A stretch of 64,000 nt of DNA. It comes from Pseudorhodoferax sp. Leaf265 (GTDB taxonomy: Bacteria; Pseudomonadota; Gammaproteobacteria; Burkholderiales; Burkholderiaceae_C). Each line of letters begins with the position of its first letter. Positions within the stretch are counted from its first letter, which is position 1. The position numbers and the translations under genes are program-made. This document shows positions 1-8,959 of this stretch, piece by piece. The notes beneath the pieces were generated by a model. It was not told the DNA's origin and searched no databases. It saw only the letters and a list, made by a program, of their open reading frames with translations. Location of the stretch: the NCBI RefSeq assembly GCF_001422365.1, contig NZ_LMMT01000001.1:846820-910819 (forward strand), given 5' to 3'.

Positions 1-1399
1 GCCCCAGCGGCACGGTCGACGTGCTGCCCACCACCCTGCCCTGCGTCACGACCGCCTGCCCGGCGACGAACACGTCCCACAGCCGCGGCGAGGGCGAGGA
101 GAACACCATGGCATCCAGCACATGCTCTGCAGGGATGCCCAGCAGCGTCGGCGACTGGTCGTCCAGCACCACGAAGTCGGCCCGGTGGCCCGACTGGATG
201 GCGCCGATGCGTTGGCCCGTGGCAACCCGCCCGCCGGCAATCGCCGCCTCGAACAAAGCCGCAGCGGTGCTGTCGCGCCCCGCGGCACGCGCCGCCACGT
301 TGCGCTGGCGCAGCAGGGTGCGCTGCGTGTACTCCAGCAGGCGCAGTTCGGTCGTCCACTGGCGCGAGACCTGGCTGTCCGAACCCACCGCCCAGCGCCC
401 GCCCAACGCCATGTAGGCCGGCAGGTCGAACACGCCATCGCCCAAGTCGGCCTCGGTGCTGGGGCACAGCACGACCGATGCACCGGCCTTGCGCACGCCC
501 TGCAGTTCCGCCGGGGTGGCGTGTGTCGCATGCACCAGGTTCCAGCGCGCATCCACGGCAGCGTTCTGCAGCAGCCACTCGATCGGGCGCAGGCCGGTGT
601 GGGCCACGCAGTCGTCCACCTCCTGCGTCTGCTCGGCCGCATGGATGTGCAAGGGCAGCGACACCTTGCGCGCATGCGCGGCCACCTCCTGCAAGGCCAC
701 GGCGTCCACCGCACGCAGCGAATGCACGGCCACGCCCGCGCCCAGCAGGGCACCAGGGCTGGTCTTGTTGGTCTCGGCATCCACGGCCAGGCGCGCCACG
801 GCTTCCACCGTGCGCAGCACGCTGTCCGGCGTGGAGCCGAAGCGGCGCTGCCCCTCGCCCAGCGCGCTCGCGCCGAAGCCCGCCCGCATGTACAGCGTGG
901 GCAACAAGGTGAGGCCGATGCCCACGCGCTGCGCCGCGCGCACCAGGGCCAGGGCCATGTCCAGCGGCGCGCCTTCCGGCTGGCCGTCGGGCGCACCGTG
1001 CAGGTAGTGGAATTCGCAGACCTGGGTGTAGCCGGCCTGCAACAGTTCGGCGTACAGCAGGCTGGCCACGGCCTCCATCTGCTCGGGCGTGATGCGCCGC
1101 GCCACGCTGTACATGCGCTCGCGCCAGGTCCAGAAGTCGTCGACCGCGGTGGCGGCGCCGTCGCGCCGGCGCTCCGTCAGTCCGGCCATGGCCCGCTGGA
1201 ACGCATGGCTGTGTGCATCGACCATGCCGGGCAGCACGGGCCCGCCCAAGCGCACCGCGCCACGCTGCTGCTCTGCGCTGGCATTGGGCAGCACATTGAG
1301 CCAGCAGCCGTCGGCCGCCACCGTCAACACCACATCGCGCGCCCATGTCCCCTGGATCCATGCGCGGCTCGCGAAGAACCGCCTCACCTCGTGCGTCAT
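1..1399 (-). CDS. hutF: Formimidoylglutamate deiminase (partial, C-terminus cut by window edge)
   Basis: Amidohydrolase-fold enzyme that converts N-formimino-L-glutamate to N-formyl-L-glutamate and ammonia in the five-step histidine degradation pathway. The frame opens with ATG at 1399 and stays open to base 1 (466 codons), close to the usual 450-460 residues, so little is missing. Visible landmarks are the metal-binding DAHSHAFQ near residue 60, LHIHAAEQ in the middle, and GSDSQVS followed by ELRLLEY, which is typical of HutF rather than guanine deaminase (family knowledge). No other hut gene is in the window, so the rest of the pathway should lie to the left. Confidence 0.85.
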   Translation of the reverse strand, partial: MTHEVRRFFASRAWIQGTWARDVVLTVAADGCWLNVLPNASAEQQRGAVRLGGPVLPGMVDAHSHAFQRAMAGLTERRRDGAATAVDDFWTWRERMYSVARRITPEQMEAVASLLYAELLQAGYTQVCEFHYLHGAPDGQPEGAPLDMALALVRAAQRVGIGLTLLPTLYMRAGFGASALGEGQRRFGSTPDSVLRTVEAVARLAVDAETNKTSPGALLGAGVAVHSLRAVDAVALQEVAAHARKVSLPLHIHAAEQTQEVDDCVAHTGLRPIEWLLQNAAVDARWNLVHATHATPAELQGVRKAGASVVLCPSTEADLGDGVFDLPAYMALGGRWAVGSDSQVSRQWTTELRLLEYTQRTLLRQRNVAARAAGRDSTAAALFEAAIAGGRVATGQRIGAIQSGHRADFVVLDDQSPTLLGIPAEHVLDAMVFSSPSPRLWDVFVAGQAVVTQGRVVGSTSTVPLG

Positions 1400-1454
1400 G
1401 CGCCGTCCTTCCGCTCGGTTCTGCGCATTCTGCACCGGCCCTTCCACGCAAGAA

Positions 1455-1482
1455 GGCCCCGGCGCCTTGCAGCACCGGGGCC
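1455..1482 (-). terminator. Intrinsic terminator downstream of phoX
   Basis: An 8-bp perfect GC stem (GGCCCCGG / CCGGGGCC, 1455-1462 and 1475-1482) sits just past the phoX stop and, on the minus strand, is followed by TTCTT. It separates phoX from hutF. The T-tract is short, so this is a fair rather than strong call. Confidence 0.6.
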
Positions 1483-1506
1483 GTCCTGCGGCAAATCAAC
1501 GAAGGC

Positions 1507-3480
1507 TCAGGTACCGACCTTGCCGCCGTCTTCCCGCCAGACCACGACCGTGGCAGGACGCGGGCGGCCACCGGCACCGTTGTCGGGCCAGCGCGAGAAG
1601 GCCAGCGGATCGACCGCGGGGTCGGTCGCCGGCGCGCGCGGATGGCTGCCGTACTCGCCCGGGTGCTGCACGTTGATGAACACGTACTTCTGGTCCGGCG
1701 TCCAGGTGATGCCCGTGATCTCGCAGCCCGAGGGGCCGACCAGGAACCGGCGGATCTCCTTGGTCTGCGGGTCGGCCACCAGCATCTGGTTGTTGCCCAT
1801 GCCGGCGTAGTTGCCGCGGTTGGAGAAGTTGCCGTCGGTCTGAATCCACAGGCGGCCGTCGGCATCGAAGGCCAGGCCGTCCGGGCTGTTGAACAGGTTG
1901 TCGGCGTTGATGTTGCTCGATCCGGCCTGCAGGCCGCCGGCCGTGTGGGCCGGGTTGCCGGCCAGCACGAACAGGTCCCACTCGAACGTCAGCGCGGCCG
2001 CGTCCTGGCCGGTCTCGCGCCAGCGGATGATCTGGCCGTAGATGTTGTTGGTCCGTGGGTTGGCCTCGTCCACCGTGCTGCGGCTGCTGTTGTTGGTCAA
2101 CGTGAGGTAGACCTCGCCCGAGTCCGGGTGCACCGTCACCCACTCCGGGCGGTCCATCTTGGTCGCGCCGACGTCGTCGGCCGCCAGGCGCGTGTTCACC
2201 AGGATGCCGCCCAGGTCGCCGTACTTGGCGCCCAGCGTGCTGCCCCCGGCAATCGGCGTGGACGGCACCAGGGCCACCCACTCGCCCGTGCCCATCATGT
2301 CGCCCACCGTGGCGCCGGCGCCGAACTTGGCCACGTACAGCGTGCCGCTTTCCAGCAGGTTGACGTTGGCGCGCTGGTTGTCGGCCACGTACTTGCCGTC
2401 CGAGACGAACTTGTAGACGTAGTCGTTGGCCTGGTCGTCGCCCATGTAGACCACCACGCGCTGGTCCTTGGCCAGGGTCTGGGCCGCGTTCTCGTGCTTG
2501 ATGCGGCCCAGCGCCGTGCGCTTCTTGGGCGTGGACGAGGCATCGAACGGATCGATCTCGACGATCCAGCCCAGGCGATTGGGTTCGTTGGGCTCCAGCG
2601 CGTAGTCGAAGCGGTCGTCCTCCTCGTGCCAGCGGTAGCCCGATCCCGTCGTCGACAGGCCGTAGCGGCGCATGTTGGCGTCGCGCGCCTCGGTGGTGCT
2701 GGCGGTGCCGAAGTAGCCGTTGAAGTTCTCTTCGCAGGTGAGGTAGGTGCCCCACATGGTGTAGCCGTTGCCGCAGTTGTTGACCGTGCCCAGCGACACC
2801 TCGCCGGCCGGATCGGCGCTGGTCCGCACCAGCGCGTGACCGCGCACCGGGCCGGTCAGCTGCATCGGCGTGTTCATGTGGATGCGGCGGTTGTAGGCCG
2901 AGGGGATCACCACCTGCCAGTTGCCGTTCACCAGGCGCACATGGGCGACCGACACACCGTGGGCATGCTGCGCCTTGCGCACCTGCTCCAGCGACCAGGG
3001 CGTGGCGCCGGACTGCTCGGCCGCCGTGTAGAAGAACTCGGGGTTGATGTACTCGTGGTTCATGACGAGCAGGCCTTCGGTGCTGTTGTCGTCCGACAGC
3101 GGGAAGAAATGCATGCCGTCGTGGTTGTCGCCGAACTGCAGCGCCTGGTCGGCCGCCGTGTTGGTGGCGTCTGGCTTCCAGGCCGGCGAGTTGGCGAACA
3201 GCGGATCGCCCCAGCGGCAGAACACGGCGTGCCTGTAGCCGGCCGGAACCACGATGTCGTCACCGGTCGAGGCCGCCACGGCCGCGAAGCCGAGCATCGG
3301 GCCGCTGTCGTCGCCGTCACCGCCACCGCCGCAGGCCGTGAGGCCCGCACCGAAGAAGCCGACGGCGCCCATGGCCAGGCCGCTCTTGAGAAAGCCGCGG
3401 CGCGAACGCTCGACGAGTTCGTTGAAGTGCGGGTTCGCGCTGGTGTTGGTGGGAATGTTTTCTGGATCGATCGAACGCAT
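1507..3480 (-). CDS. PhoX-family (DUF839) alkaline phosphatase, Tat-exported
   Basis: Periplasmic calcium/iron-dependent phosphatase of the PhoX family (role from family knowledge: release of phosphate from organic esters). The 657-residue product has a twin-arginine signal (SRRGFLKSG at about residue 25, followed by a hydrophobic stretch and an AC then a GGGGDGDD linker). Family landmarks are LLVMNHEYINPEFF, YLTCEENFNGYFG and WIVEIDPFD. I start at ATG 3480, preceded by an AGGA element; an in-frame ATG at 3540 would put extra residues before the Tat motif and has no ribosome site. No PHO box was identified. Confidence 0.85.
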   Translation of the reverse strand: MRSIDPENIPTNTSANPHFNELVERSRRGFLKSGLAMGAVGFFGAGLTACGGGGDGDDSGPMLGFAAVAASTGDDIVVPAGYRHAVFCRWGDPLFANSPAWKPDATNTAADQALQFGDNHDGMHFFPLSDDNSTEGLLVMNHEYINPEFFYTAAEQSGATPWSLEQVRKAQHAHGVSVAHVRLVNGNWQVVIPSAYNRRIHMNTPMQLTGPVRGHALVRTSADPAGEVSLGTVNNCGNGYTMWGTYLTCEENFNGYFGTASTTEARDANMRRYGLSTTGSGYRWHEEDDRFDYALEPNEPNRLGWIVEIDPFDASSTPKKRTALGRIKHENAAQTLAKDQRVVVYMGDDQANDYVYKFVSDGKYVADNQRANVNLLESGTLYVAKFGAGATVGDMMGTGEWVALVPSTPIAGGSTLGAKYGDLGGILVNTRLAADDVGATKMDRPEWVTVHPDSGEVYLTLTNNSSRSTVDEANPRTNNIYGQIIRWRETGQDAAALTFEWDLFVLAGNPAHTAGGLQAGSSNINADNLFNSPDGLAFDADGRLWIQTDGNFSNRGNYAGMGNNQMLVADPQTKEIRRFLVGPSGCEITGITWTPDQKYVFINVQHPGEYGSHPRAPATDPAVDPLAFSRWPDNGAGGRPRPATVVVWREDGGKVGT

Positions 3481-3609
3481 CGGGGCGAGGTCCTGTGGTG
3501 GGAAAAAGGACAAGGCGCTTCCCCGCCATGCTTTGTGCATGGTGTATTTCGCTGGCAGAGGCTGGCTTGCGGCCGTGATGGTCGAAACCGCCCGTGACAG
3601 GCGCGTGAA

Positions 3610-3628
3610 GCCCGCATGACCAGCGGGC
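3610..3628 (-). terminator. Possible terminator after the PaaI-type gene
   Basis: GCCCGC / GCGGGC inverted repeat (3610-3615, 3623-3628) just downstream of the minus-strand thioesterase stop; on that strand it is followed by TTC only, so termination strength is doubtful. Confidence 0.3.
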
Positions 3629-3643
3629 CTGTTGACAGCCGCG

Positions 3644-4117
3644 TCAGTTCTCGCGCAGCCGCAGCGGGTCGAAGTCCAGCGGCGCGTCGTCCTGCGGTGG
3701 CCGGTAGCGGAAGATGCCGCTCGTTCTCAGCGCCGGCACACCGTCGGCCGCGACGAGCGCCTGCGCGAACACCATGGTGCGCGTGCGTTGCGGCACGTCG
3801 CCCTCGCCCTGCACCCAGGCGCCCAGCGGTGCCGCGCCGATGTAATCGATCTGCAGGTTGATCGTGGGCAGGAAGCTGCGCCGGCCGTCCGTTCCCTGGT
3901 ACATGGTCATGGCCGGCAGCAGCATGTCGCAGAAGCTCGCGAGCATGCCGCCATGGCAGGTACCGATCGGGTTGGTGTGGCGATGCTCCACGCGAAAACC
4001 CAGTTGCAGCTTCTCGCCGGTCCAGCGGCCATAGAGCGGGCCATTGGCCTCGATGAAGGGGCCGCCCATCACGATGGGGCGGAAACCGGCGGGAATGGCG
4101 GATGCGGTGTCGGGCAT
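3644..4117 (-). CDS. PaaI-family hotdog thioesterase
   Basis: Predicted cytoplasmic acyl-CoA thioesterase of the hotdog fold, 157 residues, normal for the family. The signature segment GTCHGGMLASFCDML (residues ~53-67) is the PaaI active-site region, with the usual G-x-x-HGG turn and an acidic residue on the central helix. The start is set at ATG 4117, which begins MPDTASAIP; longer versions overlap a different remnant gene. Substrate cannot be told from sequence. The gene stands alone between phoX and a remnant of a TetR gene, both on the same strand. Confidence 0.75.
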   Translation of the reverse strand: MPDTASAIPAGFRPIVMGGPFIEANGPLYGRWTGEKLQLGFRVEHRHTNPIGTCHGGMLASFCDMLLPAMTMYQGTDGRRSFLPTINLQIDYIGAAPLGAWVQGEGDVPQRTRTMVFAQALVAADGVPALRTSGIFRYRPPQDDAPLDFDPLRLREN

Positions 4118-4145
4118 GCGCCGATCATAGGCAGCGCCGTGGGCG

Positions 4146-4427
4146 TCAGAAGTCCTGGCCTTCCAGCAGCACCGCGAGCAGCCGCGCATAGCGCCGTTGC
4201 AGTTCGGCCCGGTCGGCCTGCAGTTCGGTCGGCTGGCGGAACACCGTGCCCTCGATCCGCACGCCCACCATCTCGCAGCGCGCCGCCGCCTCGGCCGGCG
4301 AGAGCCCGGGCATGAGCCGCAGCATCTTGGCGGTGGCCTGCTGCCGGCTGCGCTTGTCGGCCTCGCGCACGATGGCGGCGATCTCTGGGTCGCGCGGGGC
4401 CTCGGCCGTGATTTCCGGCATCAGCAC
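4146..4427 (-). pseudogene. C-terminal remnant of a TetR-type regulator
   Basis: 93 codons that read like the ligand-binding C-terminus of a TetR repressor (DPEIAAIVREADKR, then MPGLSPAEAAARCEM and a terminal helix). No N-terminal HTH is found upstream; the frame runs on without homology to about 4520. It starts with GTG at 4427 only by default. Acceptable alternative: an unrelated small helical protein. Its neighbour on the plus strand is a piece of an RND pump gene, which fits a former tetR/acrAB-like divergent locus (inference). Confidence 0.5.
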
Positions 4428-4501
4428 CGCGTCCTCGGCATGGCGTGCGTCGGGCTCGGTCGTGCGCGCCGCCGGCCGCTCGGGCGTGCAGGGACTTTCG
4501 C

Positions 4502-4630
4502 CTGTTTCTGCCCATGGCCTTCTTCAGCGGCTCCACCAGCGTGATCTACCGGCAGTTCTCCATCACCATCGTCACCTCCATGGTGCTGTCGGTGGTGGTG
4601 GCGCTGACGCTCACGCCCGCGCTGTGCGCC
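4502..4630 (+). pseudogene. Fragment of an AcrB/MexB-type RND pump gene
   Basis: About 43 codons in one frame that match the conserved central transmembrane segment of HAE1-type RND pumps: [18 protein letters not shown] followed by a hydrophobic helix and LTLTPALCA. Nothing before or after in the same frame continues the homology, so it is a decayed internal fragment. Two complete RND permeases lie 9-12 kb away, but this piece is of the AcrB type (PMAFF, IYRQFS), not the MdtB/MdtC type, so it did not come from them. Confidence 0.7.
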
Positions 4631-4707
4631 GACGCCGAGCATGCCTGCCTGGCCGAGCCCCCCCGCCGTCGTGGCCTGCGACTTCAGCCTGCCGAGGGGC
4701 CGCGCCA

Positions 4708-4794
4708 GACCACGGACGCCTGCTCGCCCTGGCGCAGCACCACGGCATGCGCCTGCTCACGCTGGACAAGCGCCTGGCCCAGGCGTTTGCCGGG
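4708..4794 (+). pseudogene. C-terminal remnant of a PIN-domain (VapC-like) toxin
   Basis: About 29 codons reading [20 protein letters not shown], the last helix-strand unit of PIN-domain toxins where an acidic residue closes the active site. The usual family end (LELLEAG) appears in another frame immediately after, at about 4790-4822, implying a frameshift. No PIN N-terminus or antitoxin gene is present. Confidence 0.5.
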
Positions 4795-4839
4795 GGCCGC
4801 TCGAGCTGCTGGAAGCGGGCTGAAGCCCCCCAAAAGGGC

Positions 4840-5373
4840 TCAGGCGTAGAAGGCCGGGATGTTCGGCCGCCCTTCCACCGCGCCGGCCGACACGCCCTGC
4901 AACTCGGCCGCCACCATCTTTCCCAGCACCGCCAGATGCCCGCGCTCCCAGGCGCTCAGGCGCTTGGGCTTGCGGTCGATCAGGCACAGCGTGCCCACCG
5001 ACTCGCCATTGGCCATCACCAGCGGACAGCCCGCGTAGAAGCGGATGTGCGGATCGCCCACGACCAGCGGGTTGTCGGCGAAGCGCGGATCCACCATCGC
5101 ATCGGAAACCTCCAGGATCTCGGGCTGCAGGATGGCATGGCCGCAGAAGCTGATGTCGCGCGGCGTCTCGCTGGCCTCCAGGCCGATGCACGACTTGAAC
5201 CACTGGCGGTCCGTGTCGACCAGGCTCACGAGCGCGATCGGCACCTTGAACTGCGAGGCGGCGTAGGCGGTGATCAGGTCGAAACGCGCCTCCGGTTCGG
5301 TGTCGAGGATCAGCAGGTCGCGCAGCGTGGCGATGCGTTGGGCTTCGGTGGCAGGCAGGGCGGGCGGACGCAT
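4840..5373 (-). CDS. Stand-alone GAF-domain protein
   Basis: 177-residue cytoplasmic protein made almost entirely of one GAF domain: [18 protein letters not shown] entry helix (here [19 protein letters not shown]), [26 protein letters not shown], and [20 protein letters not shown]. These are the landmarks of GAF modules usually attached to diguanylate cyclases or histidine kinases; here no output domain follows. Ligand unknown. The gene is single and lies next to a stretch of gene remnants, so it could itself be a stripped sensor, but the domain is complete and has its own start. Confidence 0.8.
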   Translation of the reverse strand: MRPPALPATEAQRIATLRDLLILDTEPEARFDLITAYAASQFKVPIALVSLVDTDRQWFKSCIGLEASETPRDISFCGHAILQPEILEVSDAMVDPRFADNPLVVGDPHIRFYAGCPLVMANGESVGTLCLIDRKPKRLSAWERGHLAVLGKMVAAELQGVSAGAVEGRPNIPAFYA

Positions 5374-5467
5374 GGCGGACTCCTGGTCATGGCGAGTGGA
5401 CAGGCGGGCGGATTATTGCAGTGCACCCGGCCTACACTGGCCGCCTTCGCAGCCTGCCGCTCGCCCC

Positions 5468-7123
5468 ATGACGCCCACGGAAACCGGCCCCAGCGCCGCC
5501 GTCGACCCGACCCGGGTCCGCCGCTTCCATCAGGTCTTGCTGTGGCCGCTGCGCCTCATGCCGCTGCCCGCGTCAGCCGGCGCCAAACCGTGGGAACTCC
5601 TGGCCGGCTCGCCCTGGCAGGAGGAGGTGGACGAGTACACGGGCGACACCTGCCGCTTCCACGAACGGCACTACAACGAGTTCGTGACCTTCCTGCCCTA
5701 TGTGCAGCGCTTCCTGTACGGCGAGGGCCGCCATGGGCGCACGGGCGGCGCCACGCCGCACGGCTCGCCGATGCGCGTGTTCCGCCGCCACGATATCTCC
5801 GCCGTGCGCCTGACGGCCCGGCCCGGCGACGCGCCGGTCACGCTTTCCATCGTCCATGCCGACCTGTACTTCTTCCTCGACGTGGACCTGGTGCTGTTCA
5901 ACCTCGAGGTCGCTGCCGACGACCTCACGCTGGAGCAGGCGCAGGAACTGCTGTACCGGTTCGGCCGCGGCTATCCGCCGGGCTGGGATGCCAAGGGCCA
6001 CCCGCTGCACTGCCTGGCCGACGCCGAATGGCTCGACGCGCAGGGCCAGGTGCAGACCCGCTCCGATGCGCACCAGCGCGAGGCCTTCCTGGCCCATGTG
6101 GCCGAGCACCGCGCGCCGCGCATCGCCACGCACTGGGCCGCCATGCTGGAGCCGCTGGTGCCCGACTACTCCGACCAGAGCGGCGCGCTGCGCTACCGCC
6201 AGATCGAGTACTACCGCATGCCGCTCATGGCCTACCTCGCGCTCAACGACCCGCGCGCGCTCTCGCGTGCCGATTTCGTGCGCCTGGGCCTGGTCACGGG
6301 CTCGGGCGACAACCGCGCCCTGCCCTTCGCCGACGAGCATCTGGCCGACTTCGAGCAGCGCTTCTGCTACGACCGCTTCTGGAGCGCAGGCGGCGCCGCG
6401 CCCGACACGCGCTACCTGTGCAACGGGCATTCGCTGGTCGTCGTGGGCCGGGCCGATTCGGTGCTCTACGGCTGCCGCGACCGCGGCGTGCTGGCCCAGT
6501 TCCGGCACCAGCACTTCCTGCTGTTCCTGATCGCGCATTTCCAGAAGGCCGCGCTGCTCATGTACTCGGACAAGCTCGTGGAGGCGCTGCGCGACCTGGA
6601 CGTGGGCAGCGCCGACAGCGTGCGCCGCTTCAAGCGGCTGATCCGCGCCAGCTTCGAAGGTTTTCTGCGCTTCACGCACCGCTACTGGTTCCACGAGATC
6701 TCCGAGCAGGCGCTGGTGCGCGCGCTGTGGGGCATGTGCGCGGGCCACCTGAAGCTGGACGCCACCTACTGCGAGGTCAAGGAGCGCATCGCCGACATGG
6801 CGCAGTACCTGGAGAGCGACAACCTGCGCCGCCAGGCCAACACCGTGGTCCGGCTCACCGTGGTCACCATCTTCGGCCTGATCGGCACCGTGACCACGGG
6901 CTTCCTGGGCATGAACCTGCTGGCCGAGGCCGATGCCCCGATGGCGCGCCGGCTCACGATCTTCGCGGTCACCTTCGTGCTGACGACCATCCTCACGGTC
7001 TACACCATGGTCAAGTCCAAGAAGCTGTCGGACTTCCTGGACATCCTCTCGGACGAGCGCGCCACGGCCTGGCAGAAGTGCTTGGCGCTGGCCGCCGTCT
7101 GGCGCAGCAGCCCGCCGCCCTGA
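5468..7123 (+). CDS. CorA-like membrane protein with GMN motif
   Basis: 551-residue protein whose last ~100 residues look like the CorA membrane unit: a long amphipathic helix (ERIADMAQYLESDNLRRQAN), then TM1 ending in TGFLGMNLL, a short acidic loop and TM2 with a basic end (KSKKLSD). The GMN motif is the selectivity signature of CorA magnesium channels. The first ~430 residues are not a standard CorA cytoplasmic domain and are much longer, so the transported ion is uncertain. I chose ATG 5468 (MTPTETGPS) because the frame further upstream overlaps the GAF gene on the other strand. Confidence 0.7.
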   Translation: MTPTETGPSAAVDPTRVRRFHQVLLWPLRLMPLPASAGAKPWELLAGSPWQEEVDEYTGDTCRFHERHYNEFVTFLPYVQRFLYGEGRHGRTGGATPHGSPMRVFRRHDISAVRLTARPGDAPVTLSIVHADLYFFLDVDLVLFNLEVAADDLTLEQAQELLYRFGRGYPPGWDAKGHPLHCLADAEWLDAQGQVQTRSDAHQREAFLAHVAEHRAPRIATHWAAMLEPLVPDYSDQSGALRYRQIEYYRMPLMAYLALNDPRALSRADFVRLGLVTGSGDNRALPFADEHLADFEQRFCYDRFWSAGGAAPDTRYLCNGHSLVVVGRADSVLYGCRDRGVLAQFRHQHFLLFLIAHFQKAALLMYSDKLVEALRDLDVGSADSVRRFKRLIRASFEGFLRFTHRYWFHEISEQALVRALWGMCAGHLKLDATYCEVKERIADMAQYLESDNLRRQANTVVRLTVVTIFGLIGTVTTGFLGMNLLAEADAPMARRLTIFAVTFVLTTILTVYTMVKSKKLSDFLDILSDERATAWQKCLALAAVWRSSPPP

Positions 7124-7251
7124 GCCACGGCGCGCCGCACGCGCTAGCATGGGCCCGGTCCGGGCCTTGCCGCGGACGGCTTGTGCGATCCGGGCCGCGC
7201 AGCGGCCCGCGGTCCACGGGTGCTTGCTTCCAACATCCTCGGAGACAAACG

Positions 7252-8955
7252 ATGACACGTACGACATGGCCCCGCCGGGGCCGGCGACTGCTTGCGCTGC
7301 TCCTCTTGGTCGGCCTCGCCGCCTGCTCCTCTGACGACGATCCCGTGGCCTGCGCCGATCTCAACGGCATGGCGGTGGCCGCCAGCGCCATCGGTCTGCG
7401 CACCCAGGGCGCCACCGTCACGAGCACCGCGGTCGTGCCGGCAGCCGGCAGCGGCGCCACCGCAGTGGGCGAATACTGCAAGGTGCTGGGCAGCATCCAG
7501 CCGGTGGACAGCAACGCCCCCAAGATCCTGTTCCAGCTCAACCTGCCCACCAGCTGGAACGGCAAGGCCATGATGTTCGGCGGCGGGGGCTACAACGGCA
7601 GCATCGCCACCGGCCTGGGCAACGTGCCGGCCGGCCCGGCCGACCAGCCCGTTCCGCTGGGTCGCGGCTACGCCACCTTCGGCAGCGACTCGGGCCACCA
7701 GGCCAATGCCGACGGCAGCCGCGATGGCCGCTTCGGCGCCAACGACGAGGCGCTCGCCAACTTCGCCGGCGACGCGCTCAAGAAGACGCTGGACGTGGCC
7801 AAGGCCATCATCCGCAAGCACTACGCCGAGGCACCCAGGCGCACCTACTTCGCGGGCGGCTCCACCGGCGGGCGCGAGGCGCTGCTGGCCGTGGGCAACT
7901 GGCCACAGGACTTCGACGGCGCCATCGTGCTGTACCCGGCCTGGAACGCCGCCGCGCTGGATCTGCAGTTCGGCCGCATCACGCGCCAGCTGGCCCAGCC
8001 CGGCGCCTACCCGAGCCGCGCCAAGCGCCAGCTGGCCTACAACGCCGCGCTGGCCGCCTGCGACGGGCTGGACGGCGTCAGCGACGGGCTGATCAGCAAC
8101 ATGCCCGCCTGCAACACCAGCTTCAACCTGGCCAGCGCGACGCTGAACGGCGCGCCCGTGCGCTGCGCGGGCGGTGCCGACCTGGGCGACAGCTGCCTGT
8201 CGGATGCGCAGATCGCCTCCTTCGACACCTTCAACACACCCCTGGTGCTGCCCTACACGCTGGCCAGCGGCGAGACCACCTACCCCGGCTTCAACACCTG
8301 GGGCACGGACTTCGGCAACCCCGGCAGCAGCCCGCTGCAGCCCACGGTGCTGACGCTGTCGCTGGGCACCGAACAGCCGGCCAACCCGATGCCGGCCGTC
8401 ACGGCCGCCACCATGCCGCCCTACGGCAGCACCTTCTGGGACCAGTGGGTCAAGTACTTCGTCACGCGCGACGCCAGCTTCAATTCGCTGACGCTGGATC
8501 CGCAGGCGCCCGGCCCCTGGCAGTCCCGCATCGTCGCGCTGACCGGCATCCAGGACGCGAACCGGACCGACCTGTCGGCCTTCCGCGCCCGCGGCGGCAA
8601 GATCCTGATGGCGCACGGCACGCACGACGCGCTGGTCAGCACGCGCGCAACCCAGCAGTACTGGGCCCGCCTGCGCAACGCCATGGGCGCAAGCACGGTG
8701 GACAGCTTCATGCGCTACTACGAGATCCCGGGCTACGGCCATGCCGCCAGCAGCGTGTTCAACGCCGCCTGGGACTCGCTCACCACGCTGGAGAACTGGG
8801 TCGAGCGCGGCACCGTGCCGCCGGCCCAGACCGTGGCCGACACGGCCGGCGTGCCCGGCCGCACGCGCCCGCTGTGCGACTACCCGGCCTGGCCGCGCTA
8901 CCGCGGCGCGGGCGATGTGAACCTGGCGCAGAACTACAACTGCGCCACGCCCTAG
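7252..8955 (+). CDS. Tannase/feruloyl-esterase family lipoprotein
   Basis: Secreted serine esterase, 567 residues. A lipoprotein signal (LLALLLLVGLAAC, lipobox LAAC, Asp at +4/+5 of the SSDDD run) indicates membrane anchoring in the envelope. The nucleophile elbow is FAGGSTGGREAL (G-x-S-x-G, about residue 205); a late Asp (GTHDALVS) and His (PGYGHAASS) complete a plausible triad, and CDYPAWPRYRG near the end is typical of the tannase family. Likely acts on esters of plant phenolic acids (family inference). RBS-like GGAG stands at -8. The gene is convergent with the efflux operon, with only 4 bp between stops. Confidence 0.8.
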   Translation: MTRTTWPRRGRRLLALLLLVGLAACSSDDDPVACADLNGMAVAASAIGLRTQGATVTSTAVVPAAGSGATAVGEYCKVLGSIQPVDSNAPKILFQLNLPTSWNGKAMMFGGGGYNGSIATGLGNVPAGPADQPVPLGRGYATFGSDSGHQANADGSRDGRFGANDEALANFAGDALKKTLDVAKAIIRKHYAEAPRRTYFAGGSTGGREALLAVGNWPQDFDGAIVLYPAWNAAALDLQFGRITRQLAQPGAYPSRAKRQLAYNAALAACDGLDGVSDGLISNMPACNTSFNLASATLNGAPVRCAGGADLGDSCLSDAQIASFDTFNTPLVLPYTLASGETTYPGFNTWGTDFGNPGSSPLQPTVLTLSLGTEQPANPMPAVTAATMPPYGSTFWDQWVKYFVTRDASFNSLTLDPQAPGPWQSRIVALTGIQDANRTDLSAFRARGGKILMAHGTHDALVSTRATQQYWARLRNAMGASTVDSFMRYYEIPGYGHAASSVFNAAWDSLTTLENWVERGTVPPAQTVADTAGVPGRTRPLCDYPAWPRYRGAGDVNLAQNYNCATP

Positions 8956-8959
8956 CGGC

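Noticed and set aside
4824..4840. AGCCC...GGGCT hairpin at the GAF gene end
   Set aside because: Five-base-pair stem overlapping the stop codon; too weak to call a terminator.
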